Assembly: GCA_035771175.1 (NCBI GenBank)
Contig: CM069611.1
Coordinates: forward strand, 16,751,366 to 16,815,365
Direction: 5' to 3'
Source of the DNA: Paratinospora sagittata
Taxonomy: Eukaryota; Streptophyta; Magnoliopsida; Ranunculales; Menispermaceae
Length of the DNA: 64,000 bases
Shown: positions 33,451 through 47,468 of the stretch, piece after piece
Position numbering within the stretch: position 1 is the stretch's first letter
Layout of the letters: each line of letters begins with the position of its first letter
Program-made: the position numbers and the translations under genes
Notes under the pieces: generated by a model
What the model was told of the DNA's origin: nothing
What the model saw: the letters and a program-made list of their open reading frames with translations, nothing else
Databases searched by the model: none

Positions 33451-34619
33451 TATTTTTATTACATTAAATTATTATATATCTTTTTAATCATTGGAAACGT
33501 TTATATAATTTGTATTAGTTTTTGGTTTTTATTTAATTTGTAATTAATAAGTTGTAATTTTGTGTTTGAAAAATTGTTGTAATATTCTATTATTTAAAAT
33601 TTCATAGTAAATTAAAAAAAATTAGGCTTACAAATCATGCGTTATTTATTTAGAAATCAATAAATAATTTTTTTTTTATTTCTATGTTTTATTTAATTAT
33701 TGAATTAAATTTTATATTTTATTTAAAATTTTTTAACCTTAAAATATATCAAAGGAAGTTGTTGATCATTTCAAGATGAGAGAAAAATGGATCCCTTTCT
33801 TTATTCTTATGTATTCATCGTTTGTTTCTAGAGTACAAATTGGTTAGTTATATAATCTCACAATGGATTGGCAAATTATTAGGCCGAGCCAGATTTTAAC
33901 CAATGTAGGATATTCCCAACGAACTATATATATATATACACTCCTCGTTGTCTATTTAAATATCATACTTACCTGTCTTAATATATAGTATTCAATATCT
34001 GAATAATACAGCATACCAATTGGTGAAAGACCACACCAACTCCTGCGTCCTTGTGGCTATGAGCTCATTTGTTATACCCAGCTTTGGATTTGAGATCTTG
34101 AAATCGCATCATCCAATGCTCTACTTAAAATAATAATAACATTAACAATCAAAGCAGCTTTCCAAGGATAATAACAAGTGAAATAACTTTAGAAGATATA
34201 AGGAGTAAACCAAGGCAGAATGTACCACAGCATGATTGCTAGCAAAAGAAATTGCACATACAATACCAACCTCAATCTCCAAGTTCTCTCCAACTATAAA
34301 TATAGCACCTTGTTCAAATGGTACAAGCCCAATTCAGAGTCTCTGCAAACACAACACTTTTTAGCACCATCACCAATAGAATTCCGGATGGAAGATGGCA
34401 AGGTGTAGCGAAAGCCCAAAATCTTCTTCAGGGAGATGCCAATAACGTGTGATAGAACTGGAATTTTACCACATTACAACTCTGCATAATATAAAAAATG
34501 CTTTAATTCCAGAGTGATGAGCAAGCTCCCTTCCATCTGAATATGAAGTAGCACCCAAAAGCACAAGAATTCATACTAGACGCATGGAGCAGCAGCTACA
34601 AGTTCTCACAAATTGAAGA
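33451..34619. other. AT-rich intergenic DNA and presumed 3' UTR of the nucleoporin gene
   Basis: The left part is very AT-rich with no ORF of note. The right part (roughly 34200-34619) follows the minus-strand stop codon at 34620-34622 and is presumably transcribed as 3' UTR. I could not fix a polyadenylation site. Confidence 0.4.
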
Positions 34620-35150
34620 TCACTCCTCCAAAAACGCTCGTCCAAGATTTGTTGCAAGGGCGAGCCTGACAGCACTTAAGGCCTGAGCTGGCAAGTTGGG
34701 TTCACAATAATCTGGGCACAACCTTGCAATGGACAACTCTTGCAACTTGTTCAACAGTAGGTTGGTCTGGGAGACATTGAGCAGAGGAGGCTGCCAACTA
34801 AGCAACTTCAACTGCACATAAGACCACATAAATAGAAAATATATATATGATTAACATGACCTACATAAATATTATTCAATATATATATATATATATATAT
34901 TTGTGCACGTGAAAAGTTTTGAAGCTCCATGAGAAATTTCATGGAACCAGACCCATAGAACATTATAAGGTTGACAGTTGCAAAAAATCCGAAGGTTGGA
35001 ATCTGTTATGCAGCAGCATACTCAGATTATATTCCAAGCAACAATAAAAAAAAATAAAAAAAAATCATAAATTCTTTTGGAAAAGATAACAGAATAATCA
35101 AAGCAATCCGCAAGTCCACAGCAAAGAGCTCATCTATAAAAGTAACAAAT

Positions 35151-35199
<49 letters not shown>

Positions 35200-38100
35200 A
35201 AGGACAAGATGCAACAATCAAATGAAGTGATTTTGTGAATCATGGAATGTTTAGTGATTTCGGAGCAAACACCAACCCATCAAATTTTTCATAAAACGTA
35301 TAGTTAACTGACTCAAGGGTCGAATATTCAACTTTGCCCTAGACTTCGATCACTTGAAAATCAGAATTAATTCCAGGAAGTTTAATTCGATGTAGAGAAC
35401 TTTTGTAAAAATTTGCTAAATTAGAGAAGTTTAAAGAATTTTTGTGCAGATGCTAAAATATCTAGTTTATTGTAAAATAAGCTAAAATTAATATAAATAC
35501 ACTTTTAATACGTAAAATTATCCAAAATTGACCTAACAAAATCAATCTTATTAAGCGGGTTGATGAAATTGAAATGGTAGCTAATGTCCTAAATCCATTT
35601 TCTATGTTTTTTTTTTTTTTTATTTTCAATTTTGTGGTGACTTGCCTCTTGACTATATAATTCGCTAGTTTAACATTCTACCTTGTTTAATTTATTAGTT
35701 TATTTTCATCTTGTTTTACAAGATTTAGATGGCCTTGCGAACTCGTTCAATATATTTTTAAGTTTTTGTCTCATTTTAACTTTCTTTTTTATTTTTGTTT
35801 TTCTTGCTTCTTTTCTTCTTTTTTTAATGTAAAGTATATCCTATAAACCTACATGATTTGTTAGTTTATTAGATTTTTTTTTTATTTATATTGTTATGTT
35901 GGTTGATGAAGTTGAAAATAATGTGTAATTGTTGGTAATTTTTTTGTTTTTTATTGATGAAATAACACTTTTTTACTTCTTTGTCAAATTTTGTCGAATT
36001 TCATTGAATTTTGTGTCGATTTTTTGCATTTTCTAATTGAAAAATTAAACTTTTGTCGAAGCTTATCAAATTTTGTCGAAGTTGTCGAATTTTTTTGGCA
36101 AATTTTTGCATTTTTTATATTACATCCACTTCTCACTTTGGTGGCTCAAAAAACTGAAAAAACTCGGCGAATTTTTTCAATTTTTCAAACCATGCATTGA
36201 CTTGATCCTACTCCTATCCTATAAATTGTTCATCATAAACCAAACAAATAACTTCATCAAAGGAATATGTCAAATCTACCTTATTTCAAAACATTGAAAA
36301 AAGTTGCAAAAAGCTTTATCAAAGGCATATATCATTTTTACCTCATTTAACTGAAATGTGAAAACTTTGTTCGGATGAAAATGTCATAAATTTACACCTT
36401 TAAATCTATCATTGAATAAATTATGTCATGCCAAAATCTACACTCTGAATCTGAAGGGCTAACATTATGTTGTTAACAAAGATAGAAGCACAGGCATAAA
36501 AAAAAATTGAAATGGACCAAGGAAACAGAGTGAACACCAGAAGAAGATATACATGCAAATGCATACAGAAATAAAATATGACTCTACTATCTAGGCATAG
36601 TAGAGGCAAATGCAAAAGTTATGGTTTTGCACATATACTACTAAAAGTAGACAATCAATCAAATATTGACACCGGCTATGATATATTAATCTCACCGAAT
36701 CATGCAGAAGAGGCAACCAGAACTTTTGTGGTGTTGAAGGGTTCTTCATCAACTGTAGAGTAATAATCAAAGTTACATCATCAACATAGGAAACTCGATT
36801 ATAGAAAAGTTAAGATCATGCTTCAACTGTCCAGAATGGATGACAAGATTCACAGATGGTAGTAAATTACAAAGTGATATTTACTCTAGGGATGATCTCG
36901 AGTCAGGTTTGGGCCCAAACACCACCCGACCCAGCCCAGTCAAGTGGCATCATTTCCTACACAATGCCACCTGACCACCCTTGAATTAGGGAGTGAACCC
37001 GACCAACCTGTACACAAGTCACGTCGGGTCACCCGTTTTTTTTTTTCTTTTTTCTTTGAGGGCTTTGCCTTGTAAGTTACAAGGCACAAAAGAGCCCTAG
37101 AAATCCAGAGCAAACAAATAGAAACCACAAACCAAGATCAACTTCAAAGAAAAAACAATCTACAAGAAGGAAAAAAGAAAATCAACCAAATCACGAGGGG
37201 TGGGGGGGGAGAACACAACGGAATTAGGGTTTTCATTGTTCCAGGTCAGGTTGGGTACTACGGGTCGATTTTCCATAGAACCCAATACCCGACCCGAAAC
37301 AATTGAATCCCTTATTTTGGGACCTGATCTACCCCGCCTCTGCGGTTGCGTGGGCGGGTGCCTGCTCACCCCTAATACCAAACTGGGCCCTCAAAGTCAT
37401 TACAGATTTTCATATTCATGATTTTAGTATCACGATGAAAAAGAATACATGAGAAATTTCCAAAAGAAATTCATGCAAAAATCATTCTGTCCTATTTTTG
37501 GGGCTATCTACAGGATATGTAGAAACCCAATGAAAACCTATAAAGAAGTTGGATCCTCACCAACAAGAGGAAAGAAAGCAAGGGAAATTTTGTCCCTATG
37601 GTTCCTGAAAAGGAAGCAAAAAAAAAAAACACATGATTGTCCTTGTATTGTAACTTCCCACAAGAAATGAAAATATTAAATAGCCATGAAGTATCCCTAA
37701 TTGATTCAGACACACAACATTCTACAGAAAATTCCAGCATTTTGTTGTTCTTCACTTACCAGCAGATGTCAAATATTAGATAACTAAAGTGGCATTTAAT
37801 AACCCTATTAATAACATACAAAAAAAGAAGAGATTGCTAAAATTAAACTAGATAAGTATATGAACCACCTTTACATCTAACAAGAAGTAGAGGTAAAGCC
37901 TCTAAAAGACGCTGAAAGTTTTGAAATTTTATTTTGAGTTTCAAGTTCTACTATGAGTAGAGGTTTAATTTAGAACATGCGTAAAGCCCATAAGAAGTTA
38001 CATAGGTAACCATGATAAGTGTGCAAGATTACCCACTAAACCTGACAAACAAACCCCTATAGTGTAAAACTGATACCTAGAAATGGAATTTTTCAGTTGC

Positions 38101-41100
38101 ATAGTCATTGATCACTAGCATTCTTTCCAGTTGAATCTTTCTTCAAGGAAAAATCAAATTGAACACTAGATCAACATATTTCTTCTGCTTCAGATACAAA
38201 GTTACGTTTTCCTTCAAAAATATTAAAGCATAATGCTGAGTCCACTCCAGAGGGTATTATCCTCCTTACCATCATATCAAGGTACTTTTTCCTTGAATAA
38301 CATTAAAGCATGATGCTGCGTTCATGTATTGTATTTGTTGGGCGATTGCACAATGCCAGAACCTAACACAAGACTCAAAAACATGTGCCAAACAGCCAAA
38401 GTTCATGCAGCATAAGCAACAAGCTGCCAGAATAGGTGTGCATAAGACCCAACCACCTGATAAACCAGGTTAGTTTGAGCAGGTTATAACATTGAATAAG
38501 GATTTGTTAGGATAGCATTTTCAGCCACCCAAAGGGTGCAGTGAATTATCAGAATTTAATCATAGAGCCCAAATCCACCCAACCCAGCTTAACTATATAG
38601 TATTAAATAAGTTTAAGAACATATTATACGACCTATACATATAAGAAAACTATTTTAAAAGAAGCCTTTGACTTCAAGTTTGTGGTTCTATCCATAGAGA
38701 ACCACTTAAATCATCAAAACATGGGATGTTTGTAGTGACAAAAGAGGGGAGGCTTGCTTTTTTTTTTTGGTTGTTGAAGAGGGGTTTGGAGGGTGCTCCC
38801 CTCATTTAGCCCTCATCATACATCTTACTTTTCTCTTTTTCTTTTCTTTTTTTCATTTCTTTTCATTCAAAACTGACACCTAACCAAACAAACAAAAATA
38901 AAATAGGCCGGGTTAATTTTTAAATGTTATTTAGTTTTGGGTGCCCAAGTTCTTCACCAAATAAAAACGGGTCATTGGAATATTCTCCAAAAGCAAGCTG
39001 GCCTGCACATGCCTCTTGCTGCGATGGTAGAACAGGGAAAGATGCAATCCAAGTTCCAACTAAGGTCTACAAGTCATGGGTGTTAGGAATAACAAGATAC
39101 TTATGCATCTATGCATTCCAATGTAAGAGCAGGAAGGTACTATGGTAGATACCAGTATAAGTGATTCTACAGCTTGCCATGCAGCATTACCAGCCTTCGC
39201 ATCTTTCACCTGCTGAAGCGATTTCTTGAAATCCCTATACCTGCAGCATATTCAAACACAGATTTATTAGCATGGAACTAGATCAAGAAAACACATTACT
39301 TTTATTATTTTATAGCTTTCCCATGAAGCACCAAGTAAAACAGCCGCAAAGATGAGAAGTTACTTGTGAAGAAAATCAAGGCCGCCTGCAGTCTTGGCTT
39401 CATCACCTAATAATTCAATCAATCCTTCCCATTGCTGTATTGAAAGAAACAAATAAAGAAAAGATGATAAACCATGGACAAGAATTACATCCTGAATTGA
39501 AGGCTACATGTTTCTTCTGTGAAATAAGTGTAATTCCATTAAAAAAGAAAGAAAGACGAAAAATGATTACCCATTTCCTTAAGCATATCCTAATGAACTC
39601 ACAGGATTCAAAATATAAATTTGTAATACCTTGAAACTATCATCAGAAATTGACTTTCCAACAAAATCAAACAGCTGTTGAGCAATTCTATTAAGCCGAA
39701 CTTCATCCTTAGCCTTCTGAAGCCAGAAGACACCAGATCCTTTCCTACCATGCTTCCAATGGTGCATCCCTGCAATCTATAGAATGAATACAGAAGCTCA
39801 ATGGAAGTGTCAGTCCACAAAAGAGCATGTTCTTGCATCTGTATTGACAAATAACAAAGTAAGATCTTCTTATGGATAAGAAGATTACCAGATCCAAAGA
39901 TTGCAGTTACCTTCATAATGTCAGAACTAATGATGTCAAGGTCGTATAGACGGCAAATCTCTAGAGTCTGCTTGACATTGAAAACATTTTGTCACTTCAT
40001 GGAAAGAAGTAACAACTTAAGATACCATCCGTGATAGAAATACAAAGATGAAAAACCTGATAGACATCAAATAATAATCTCAAATCACCTTGAGCAGAAT
40101 CTTGTTTTGTTGGACAGGTTGCTTGCATAGTAAGATCTCCAACAAGCCCATTCCTTGCCTCGCACATGATGTTAAATAAACTGGAGCAATCTGAAACAAT
40201 CATGGCATTAATGAGAAAGGAATTAGATAATTTATAACCCATATGATAGAAGCAGTTAACCCTAAAATCATACAGGCAGAATACCCAAGCTTGGATAGCA
40301 GGGTTCCAAGGACAATTCAGAAAGAGGAAACAACTCATGTCAGCGATGTGCTCAAGCCTGTTGCTTGAAGTACAAAAATGCAAAGGTCCAGATCCATTAC
40401 ATAAGAGTTGAAGTTACGTTATATTACTGACATTAATCTAGGTGGAACCATGTAAGTGCTTATTATCATTTTCTTCAGCATTTAGGCCACAATGATTGTG
40501 TTAGAGGGCCTTATATCTGGGCCCACCTCTGCTTGTCTTTCCTTTTTATGTTTCTTTTGGCCTACATTTCTTTCACCTGTTTGTCTTTCTAAAATATAAA
40601 TACTTGGTCTTTGAAAGCTATATAATTCTTTTTTTAAGGACAGAATGTTATGCAAATTTAAATATTCATGTTAACATAACCAGGACAGCACTATAGACCA
40701 AAGTCATTTTCCTTGGTCAGCCTTAATGGCACACGTACAAAGCAAAGTTTCATTAAAATCAAAAGAATCGGTAATAGATAAATGCGGCTTAGTTCAAAGT
40801 GTTCAAGCTTTCTGATAGCAATCCAGGGAAGCTCTTCTAAAAAACACTACTGTAAACCAAAAGAAATGGACATGGGTTCTAAAAAGCAAAGGTGCAAGAC
40901 CAGAGAAGTAAAGTGGTTCCCAAAAGCTTATTGAAACCCTTGATGCAGACCATTTATTTTCCTCAGAGGAAGCTTTTAACACCAGTTCCCTTCAGAGAGT
41001 AGATCGAATCATGAACAACTTTTGTTCTCAGTTCTCAGATATCTGTTCTAGTATTTATTTAAGTTCGAAGGAGGACTCTGACCGTTGCGGTATGCAGGAA

Positions 41101-44100
41101 TAGGTTGGGATAGAGATATTTTGTCTCTACTTTTAGCCAGTCATTATGTGAAAGATTATCTGCATAATCTTTGTGAGGTTGAGTTTGTTGCTAGGGTTGA
41201 GAAAACGAAAGCTAAACAAAGCCCTCGTGGAAAGGGCCAAGTGGTCAAATCACAGTTACCTGAAACTGGCACTACACAATCAAAGTGGTCACTAAGTGCT
41301 TTGTTTGCAAGAATCTGAAATGGGGTACCAGGATTAAAGACAATGACACAAAACAAAGAAATGCAAATGAACATCCAAGAATGATAACAAACATTAGCTG
41401 TGCAACACTGAGCCATTGAATAACCCCAACACCGTGCAACACTCTGCCAAAATTATAAATTATTCAAACTGAAGATAAGTAGGGTAAAAAATAGTAAAAT
41501 TGTAAAAAACAAGCCTTTAAAAACTATGCCTTAAAAGAGTAGATTTCTAGCATCAAACCATAACAAAAATGTCACAAATCCTCTTCTAAAAATCAATTAT
41601 TTTACAGATCCTAATACACATGATCAAACCACTTTACATACTAGATCTTTATTTTTTTTATTCATCAATAGGAACAATGAACTAAACCAGATAGTTAAAT
41701 GAGTGAAATAAAACAGCTTATAAATTGGCAGAAAAATGATCGAGTCTCATTCCCTAGATACAAGAGTTAAGCGGAAGTAAAAACAGTAGGCCTTAGCTAC
41801 ATCGGGTATCGGTTGAGCATCGGACATAGACCTAGATTCTCTCCAATGTCTGGAGTGGAGATAAAATGAGTATTAGCTAAGGCTGATCCGAGCTCCACTG
41901 CTATGGCCCAGGAGGAAGCGGCAAGCACATATACCAGTGATACCATTTTAAGCTGGTTTGAGTCGGGTTGCAGATGGCATTCCGTTCCCCTGCTCGGTCC
42001 AAAATGAAAAGAGAGAACGGAACGAAACCAACAATATAGGGGGGGGGGGGGGGGGGGGACCTGACTGAACGTAATGAATAAAAAGGTTGGCCTGCAAGAA
42101 AACTACAGAGCTAACGCACAACAAGCCCGAAGAAGCAGAGTTGAAGAGTTACATAGCAAGGGTAATTCTCACAGCATCCAAAGACTCCAAACCAATAGAG
42201 ATGACTACTTCGGAGGAACTTAAAAATTGTGCAGCACTAGCGAAATATCGCACACTGACCATCTGATTCTGAAGTTTCCCTCTAATAAAGTCTATAATTG
42301 GCCTACAATCCTCGAATAATAATTTGCAAGTGATGAGGGGAAGAACAATATATCATTAAGCCTAATGGAGTGGGAGCCTAGAGCCAATTATAGAATTAAA
42401 TCTTAAATGATCCCTTCAAAAACTATATGGGACTTCTGTCTATAAGTAGTTAAACCTTATCATTGAGAGAATTTGTTAATAAGAGATATGACTTTGTTGT
42501 TGACAGGATTAGCTTTAACCTTTTAAGAAAAAAATAATAATGAACACGCGCGCGAGCACGCACACAAACACACTAGTGCTAGTGTGCGTGCACATGCACT
42601 ACACATGATTTTTATTATTTATTAATTAAAGTAAAATAAAATGCTATAAACAATTTTCTAGCAATTGAGAAATTTTTTTAAGAGAAAATATGAACATTTT
42701 TATGGCGAGTAAAAGGGTAGATACATCCTTTGTCATTAAAAACAAGAATAAAGCTAGAGAAGAGTAAAATATTAGGAAATAGAATGCAAAATAGGAAAAA
42801 CTGAATTGAAAAAAGCCAAAACACGACATTGGTGCAAAAGTGGGATATTCGTTGAAACATTTTTTTTTTTTATCCCTTCTAACATTAAACCAGTTTTTTT
42901 CTATATAAGATAAAATATTAGACCTTCGGGCAAATTTCATCATAAGTTCTCAAGTATTCTTATTATATATACTAATACTAGTAAGCATTGCATGTGACTT
43001 TTATTAATTTATTTATTAGACTAAAATAAAATCTTAATTAATAATTTTTATAGAAACGATTGGAATAAATATTTTTTGGAAATAAAATATAAATGTTTTT
43101 TTATGAGAATGAAAGGATGACAAAAGAGAGCCATTTTTTTACCCAAAAATATAAATAAAGGAGTAGAGAAAATTTAATGGAAGTTAGAAGGATAAAAGAA
43201 GACAATTTAAAAATGAAAAAAGCCGAAAAAGTAGGGTACGGTGCGAAAGTTGATATTCGTTAAAAGATAAAACAACCATTTTAACCTTCTAACATTAAAA
43301 CCAACCCTTTTTTAACAAGAAACAATATAGTTTATTCGTTGGTTGAAGGAGCCAATAAACAAAAGAGAGCTCACCCTCAGCTAAGAAGAATGAGAAAGCC
43401 CCTTAGGGCGGCACTACAAAACAAATGACAAAATATTCCCCATCCCTTTAGCAGATCCAAAGAGCCTCTAGCCATTTGATAACTTGCTTGTCACTATACA
43501 AAAAGAAGCCATGAGCCTAGACTGATCCTAGACTAAGTTAATGATCCTATATTTGCCTTCAAAAATTCTTACGTTCCTTTCAAGTCAAATGCACCATATC
43601 ACCACTAGAATAGTAGTTTTTACTTTTGTTGCTATTTAGCCATAAAGAGGTGTTGTTTGACAAGGGGATGGAGAGTAGATCAGCACATTTATGTGGCAAT
43701 GGCACACAAAAAAACCATCATGTATGCTCTCAGTCGTACCATTTGCCCCACATTTGGGTAAAAGGAGATAAACAAAGATATGATCGACAAACTTAGTAGA
43801 AGAAGCCTTTCAAAGGACATCGTTGGATCTTTGGCAGAAAAGGTGTAACTGTGAACTTTCAAGAATTATCATCATACATAAGATAGATGTACTTTATATA
43901 TGCATATGTCTGTGTTCATGAGGTAGGAATAGTGTTTGCAGTTGAGATTTAGAATAGATTCATGACAAGAACATAAAATAAAAGGAAAAGGATTCCACAA
44001 CTAGTGTAAACAAATAACAGGATAGGGATCTCCTTGTCTAGTCTCCTAGATCTACAGAACAATACCAGGGTTCCATTTCATACATAGTGGAAGAAAAGTG

Positions 44101-47100
44101 TCGGGACCCCTTTCACAATTCCCCAGGGCATCCTGACCGGCACAGAAATCTAACCATCCTATCACCCATAGGACCATTTCAATTTACATCACAAGAACAT
44201 ACCACACAACGTCTAAAAATTCTTGGGGTCCCATGTTAAAATGAGGGTCGTTACACACAAAAAGGGTGATTCAATATATTTCATTGTTGTCTAGGTAATT
44301 TCATTTCTCACAAGTTCTTTTAGGTACAACCAAGCAATTGAATTTGATGCCTTTGATATGTCTTTGCCTTTGTACCATATACATATATATATAATAATCC
44401 AAAATGGGGTAGCCAACATGAAGTTGGTAAAGAGGTGGCCTTGGAATCCCAAGGTTTCAGGTTCAACTCTTGCACTGCCTCACCCTGGGGGATGAGGGGA
44501 ATTAAAGGGTCAAGAATGGGCCTAATACCTCCCTGAGATTGCGTTCTAGTAATGGAACTGGTTATACAACTAACTACTAACATCGTATCTTCTCAAAAAA
44601 AAATCCAAAATGGGGTACATATAGGCAAACAAAAGAGAACGAATAGTCCTCAGTGCCAAAGACTATATACAACCCTTAATGAGCTTCCAATCCCGAAGCC
44701 AATCACCAAAACTCTAACCCCTAGCTAAACCAGACGTACTAACGCACAATGAGGCCAGAAAATGGGACTTAGCCCAGGCCTCAACACAATCAGCCCCCTT
44801 ATTCTTAAACACCCTGTTAATCATTTCTTTCCAGACAACCCAAGCAACAGCAAATAAAATGACTCCCCAGTAATCCCTTAGCTTCCCGGTTAGCACCTCT
44901 CCCTCCAGTCAGAGCCTTCTTCCATTGATGAAAGCAGATTGATTCCAACATATCAAGATTCAATAATTTCCTTAGGTCTATGTGCTAGGATCTTTGAATG
45001 AATATCACATTCAGAGAACTTTAAATACGTCTAGATTTTAAAAAAAAAAAAAAAAAATTTACCTCCTCCAAAGAATCATCATCAAAAAGTGTTTGATCCG
45101 CTTAATTGCGCCCCATTACTTGGCAAGTTACTTTCTAGAATCTGACATAAAACTTGATGAACCCAAGGCTTTATGCCAAAAGGTTCTCCTCTATGAAACA
45201 AATCATTTTTTCAGAGATTTCAACAACTAATACTGATTGCTGAAAGCTGATCCAAGGTCAGCTAGAAAAAACAGGTCTCCAGAATGCCAAAAGCTTTAGG
45301 AGTCACAAGAGATATGCTGGAAATTGTCTATGGTCTTACCACTTAGAATGAAGGTTGAGATATCAGACTTTTAACACAGCCTTGAGGAGTATAATAAAGT
45401 TGTTTTCCTCTTAAATAGAACATTATTTTAATACTCTAAATGAAACGATATCACTCTAGACATGTGTCTTGGAAGTATTTCATATGCCAACCAGCAAGGG
45501 ATTCACATCTAGTTCCTTTCTCTTACTCGACCATATTCACATTTTCAGGATGGCTGTTAGAAACATTTCCATTCTAGACTTTTTCCTTGGGAATATGTCA
45601 ATCAGCTAGTGTATTCACATCAAGCTTCTTTCTTTTCCTCATCCTTATTCATACATTTAGAAGCAACTTCCAAAGCCAGGTGGAGAGAACTTACTTTTTC
45701 TTTTGCCTCACAATATCTGGCCTCTCTGCTCTACCAAGGACATCATCAAGACTCCACTAATCTAGGCACTTTTTGATTTATTTTAACTTCTTTACCAGAA
45801 CAAACAGTGGCAGCACCCCAATTGACTCATCCAAGCTTCTCTGACCATGAGGATGAAGTTCTGAGGTTGAACCCAAGCATTAAAGAATCTAAATTGCTTA
45901 GGACCTTAGTTCTTTAGATGATCTCCATTGGAAATGGTTAAATAGAATGAAACCAGCATTCTAACATAAAAAGTTATGTGCCATTCTTAATTGCTAAGGA
46001 CCCGTCAAGTCTGAAATCCACTCATCTAGAGCCACTTTGTTTGTCACTCCAAGTGAATCTCATTCTTCTCCAATTGGAGATCCATAACATGAGTTTCTTT
46101 AATAGCTGTATAAAGATCTTCAATAGCATCTTTGCAAGGAGGATCTCCTCCTCTTTTAAATGAAAATATCAGGGGGTATTTTCACGTCTCCAGCAACTAT
46201 TGAAAGTCCCATGCAATCTTGTGTTGAAGCAATGAGAAGGACAACGGTTCTTTTGCTTTCAAATGCATACATGGGTGGCGCTACATCGAGTGTACATAAC
46301 TTCTAGTACAACCTTCTGTTTAATTTTAATCATCTGAAAAATTGCAGTTGGTTTAAGAAAGCTTCAGCAGAAAAAAGGAAATTCTCAGCTAAATATTTAC
46401 ACATAGAAAATGATGAAATTATTTTATTAATTTTTATTTATATATTGTTTATTCAAATAAGAAGACATTTAATTTTATAATATTAAAATCATTAAAAAAA
46501 TTATAATACAAAACACAAATTCAATACAATAATTAGTTTGCAACCTAGGTGAAAGTCAAATTATTTATTAATTTTTACATTAAATATTATTTTATAGTGT
46601 TCATTAAACAAAAAATCTTTCAGCAAAAAAAAAATATTAGTAATTTCTTTTAGTAAGCACCAAAATGTTTCAAACACTAACCTTTGATTCACTTTTAAAA
46701 TCTAAATATATTTACAAAAATAAAAATAAAAAAAGAGAAAATGAAATTTAAATTAATTTTTAATATTTCTTGGCTTACAAAAAGAAAAAGAAAATAAATA
46801 ATGAATGAATTGCTAGGACGTACATGTTAAAAGAGGAAAGTGTGGGAAAAGAAAATAGAAAATAAATATTCATTCTTTAAAGGTTGCTTTGATAATCTTA
46901 ACAGTAGTGTAAATGAGGAAGCCTAGATCAATTAATTTAGCGCACCACGTGGTTTGCTAAAAGGAGAGCCAACAAAGCAATCAAAGGAACCGTATGCCTT
47001 GCAATCGGACAAAACCCAAATCCCTTCCTCCCTATCCAATTCCTACACATGAAATTCCAACTCTTTTTTCCGTACCACTCTTACACCAAAGTGTCTTTGC

Positions 47101-47437
47101 TCCAAGCTCAAAGGTGACACCTCCATAAATTTGAAACCTAACAGAGAAGAATACCTCACCAATCAGCAATGCAAGCCATCAAACTCGGGATGAGAGATCC
47201 AGAGATTCTTTAAATGGAAAAGGAGAAAAGACCCACCTGATTGGGTGGTGTCCAGGATGACACCCCCCCAAAAAAAAATATTCCTATTTGGAGAAAAGAA
47301 AAATGCTCTCCCAATCACTTCCCAGCCGGCAAGAATTCAAGCTTGCAGCAAACTGAGTGTGATCTAAAACTTGACCAAGTGAACATCGGATTAAGAAGAG
47401 GCAGCTCCCTTAGTTCAAGGTCATGATGAAGGAATCA

Positions 47438-47468
<31 letters not shown>

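Noticed and set aside
41085..41318. 77-codon ORF with basic tail in the NUP85 intron
   Set aside because: No homology recognised, intronic, and NUP85 phase shows no exon is needed here.
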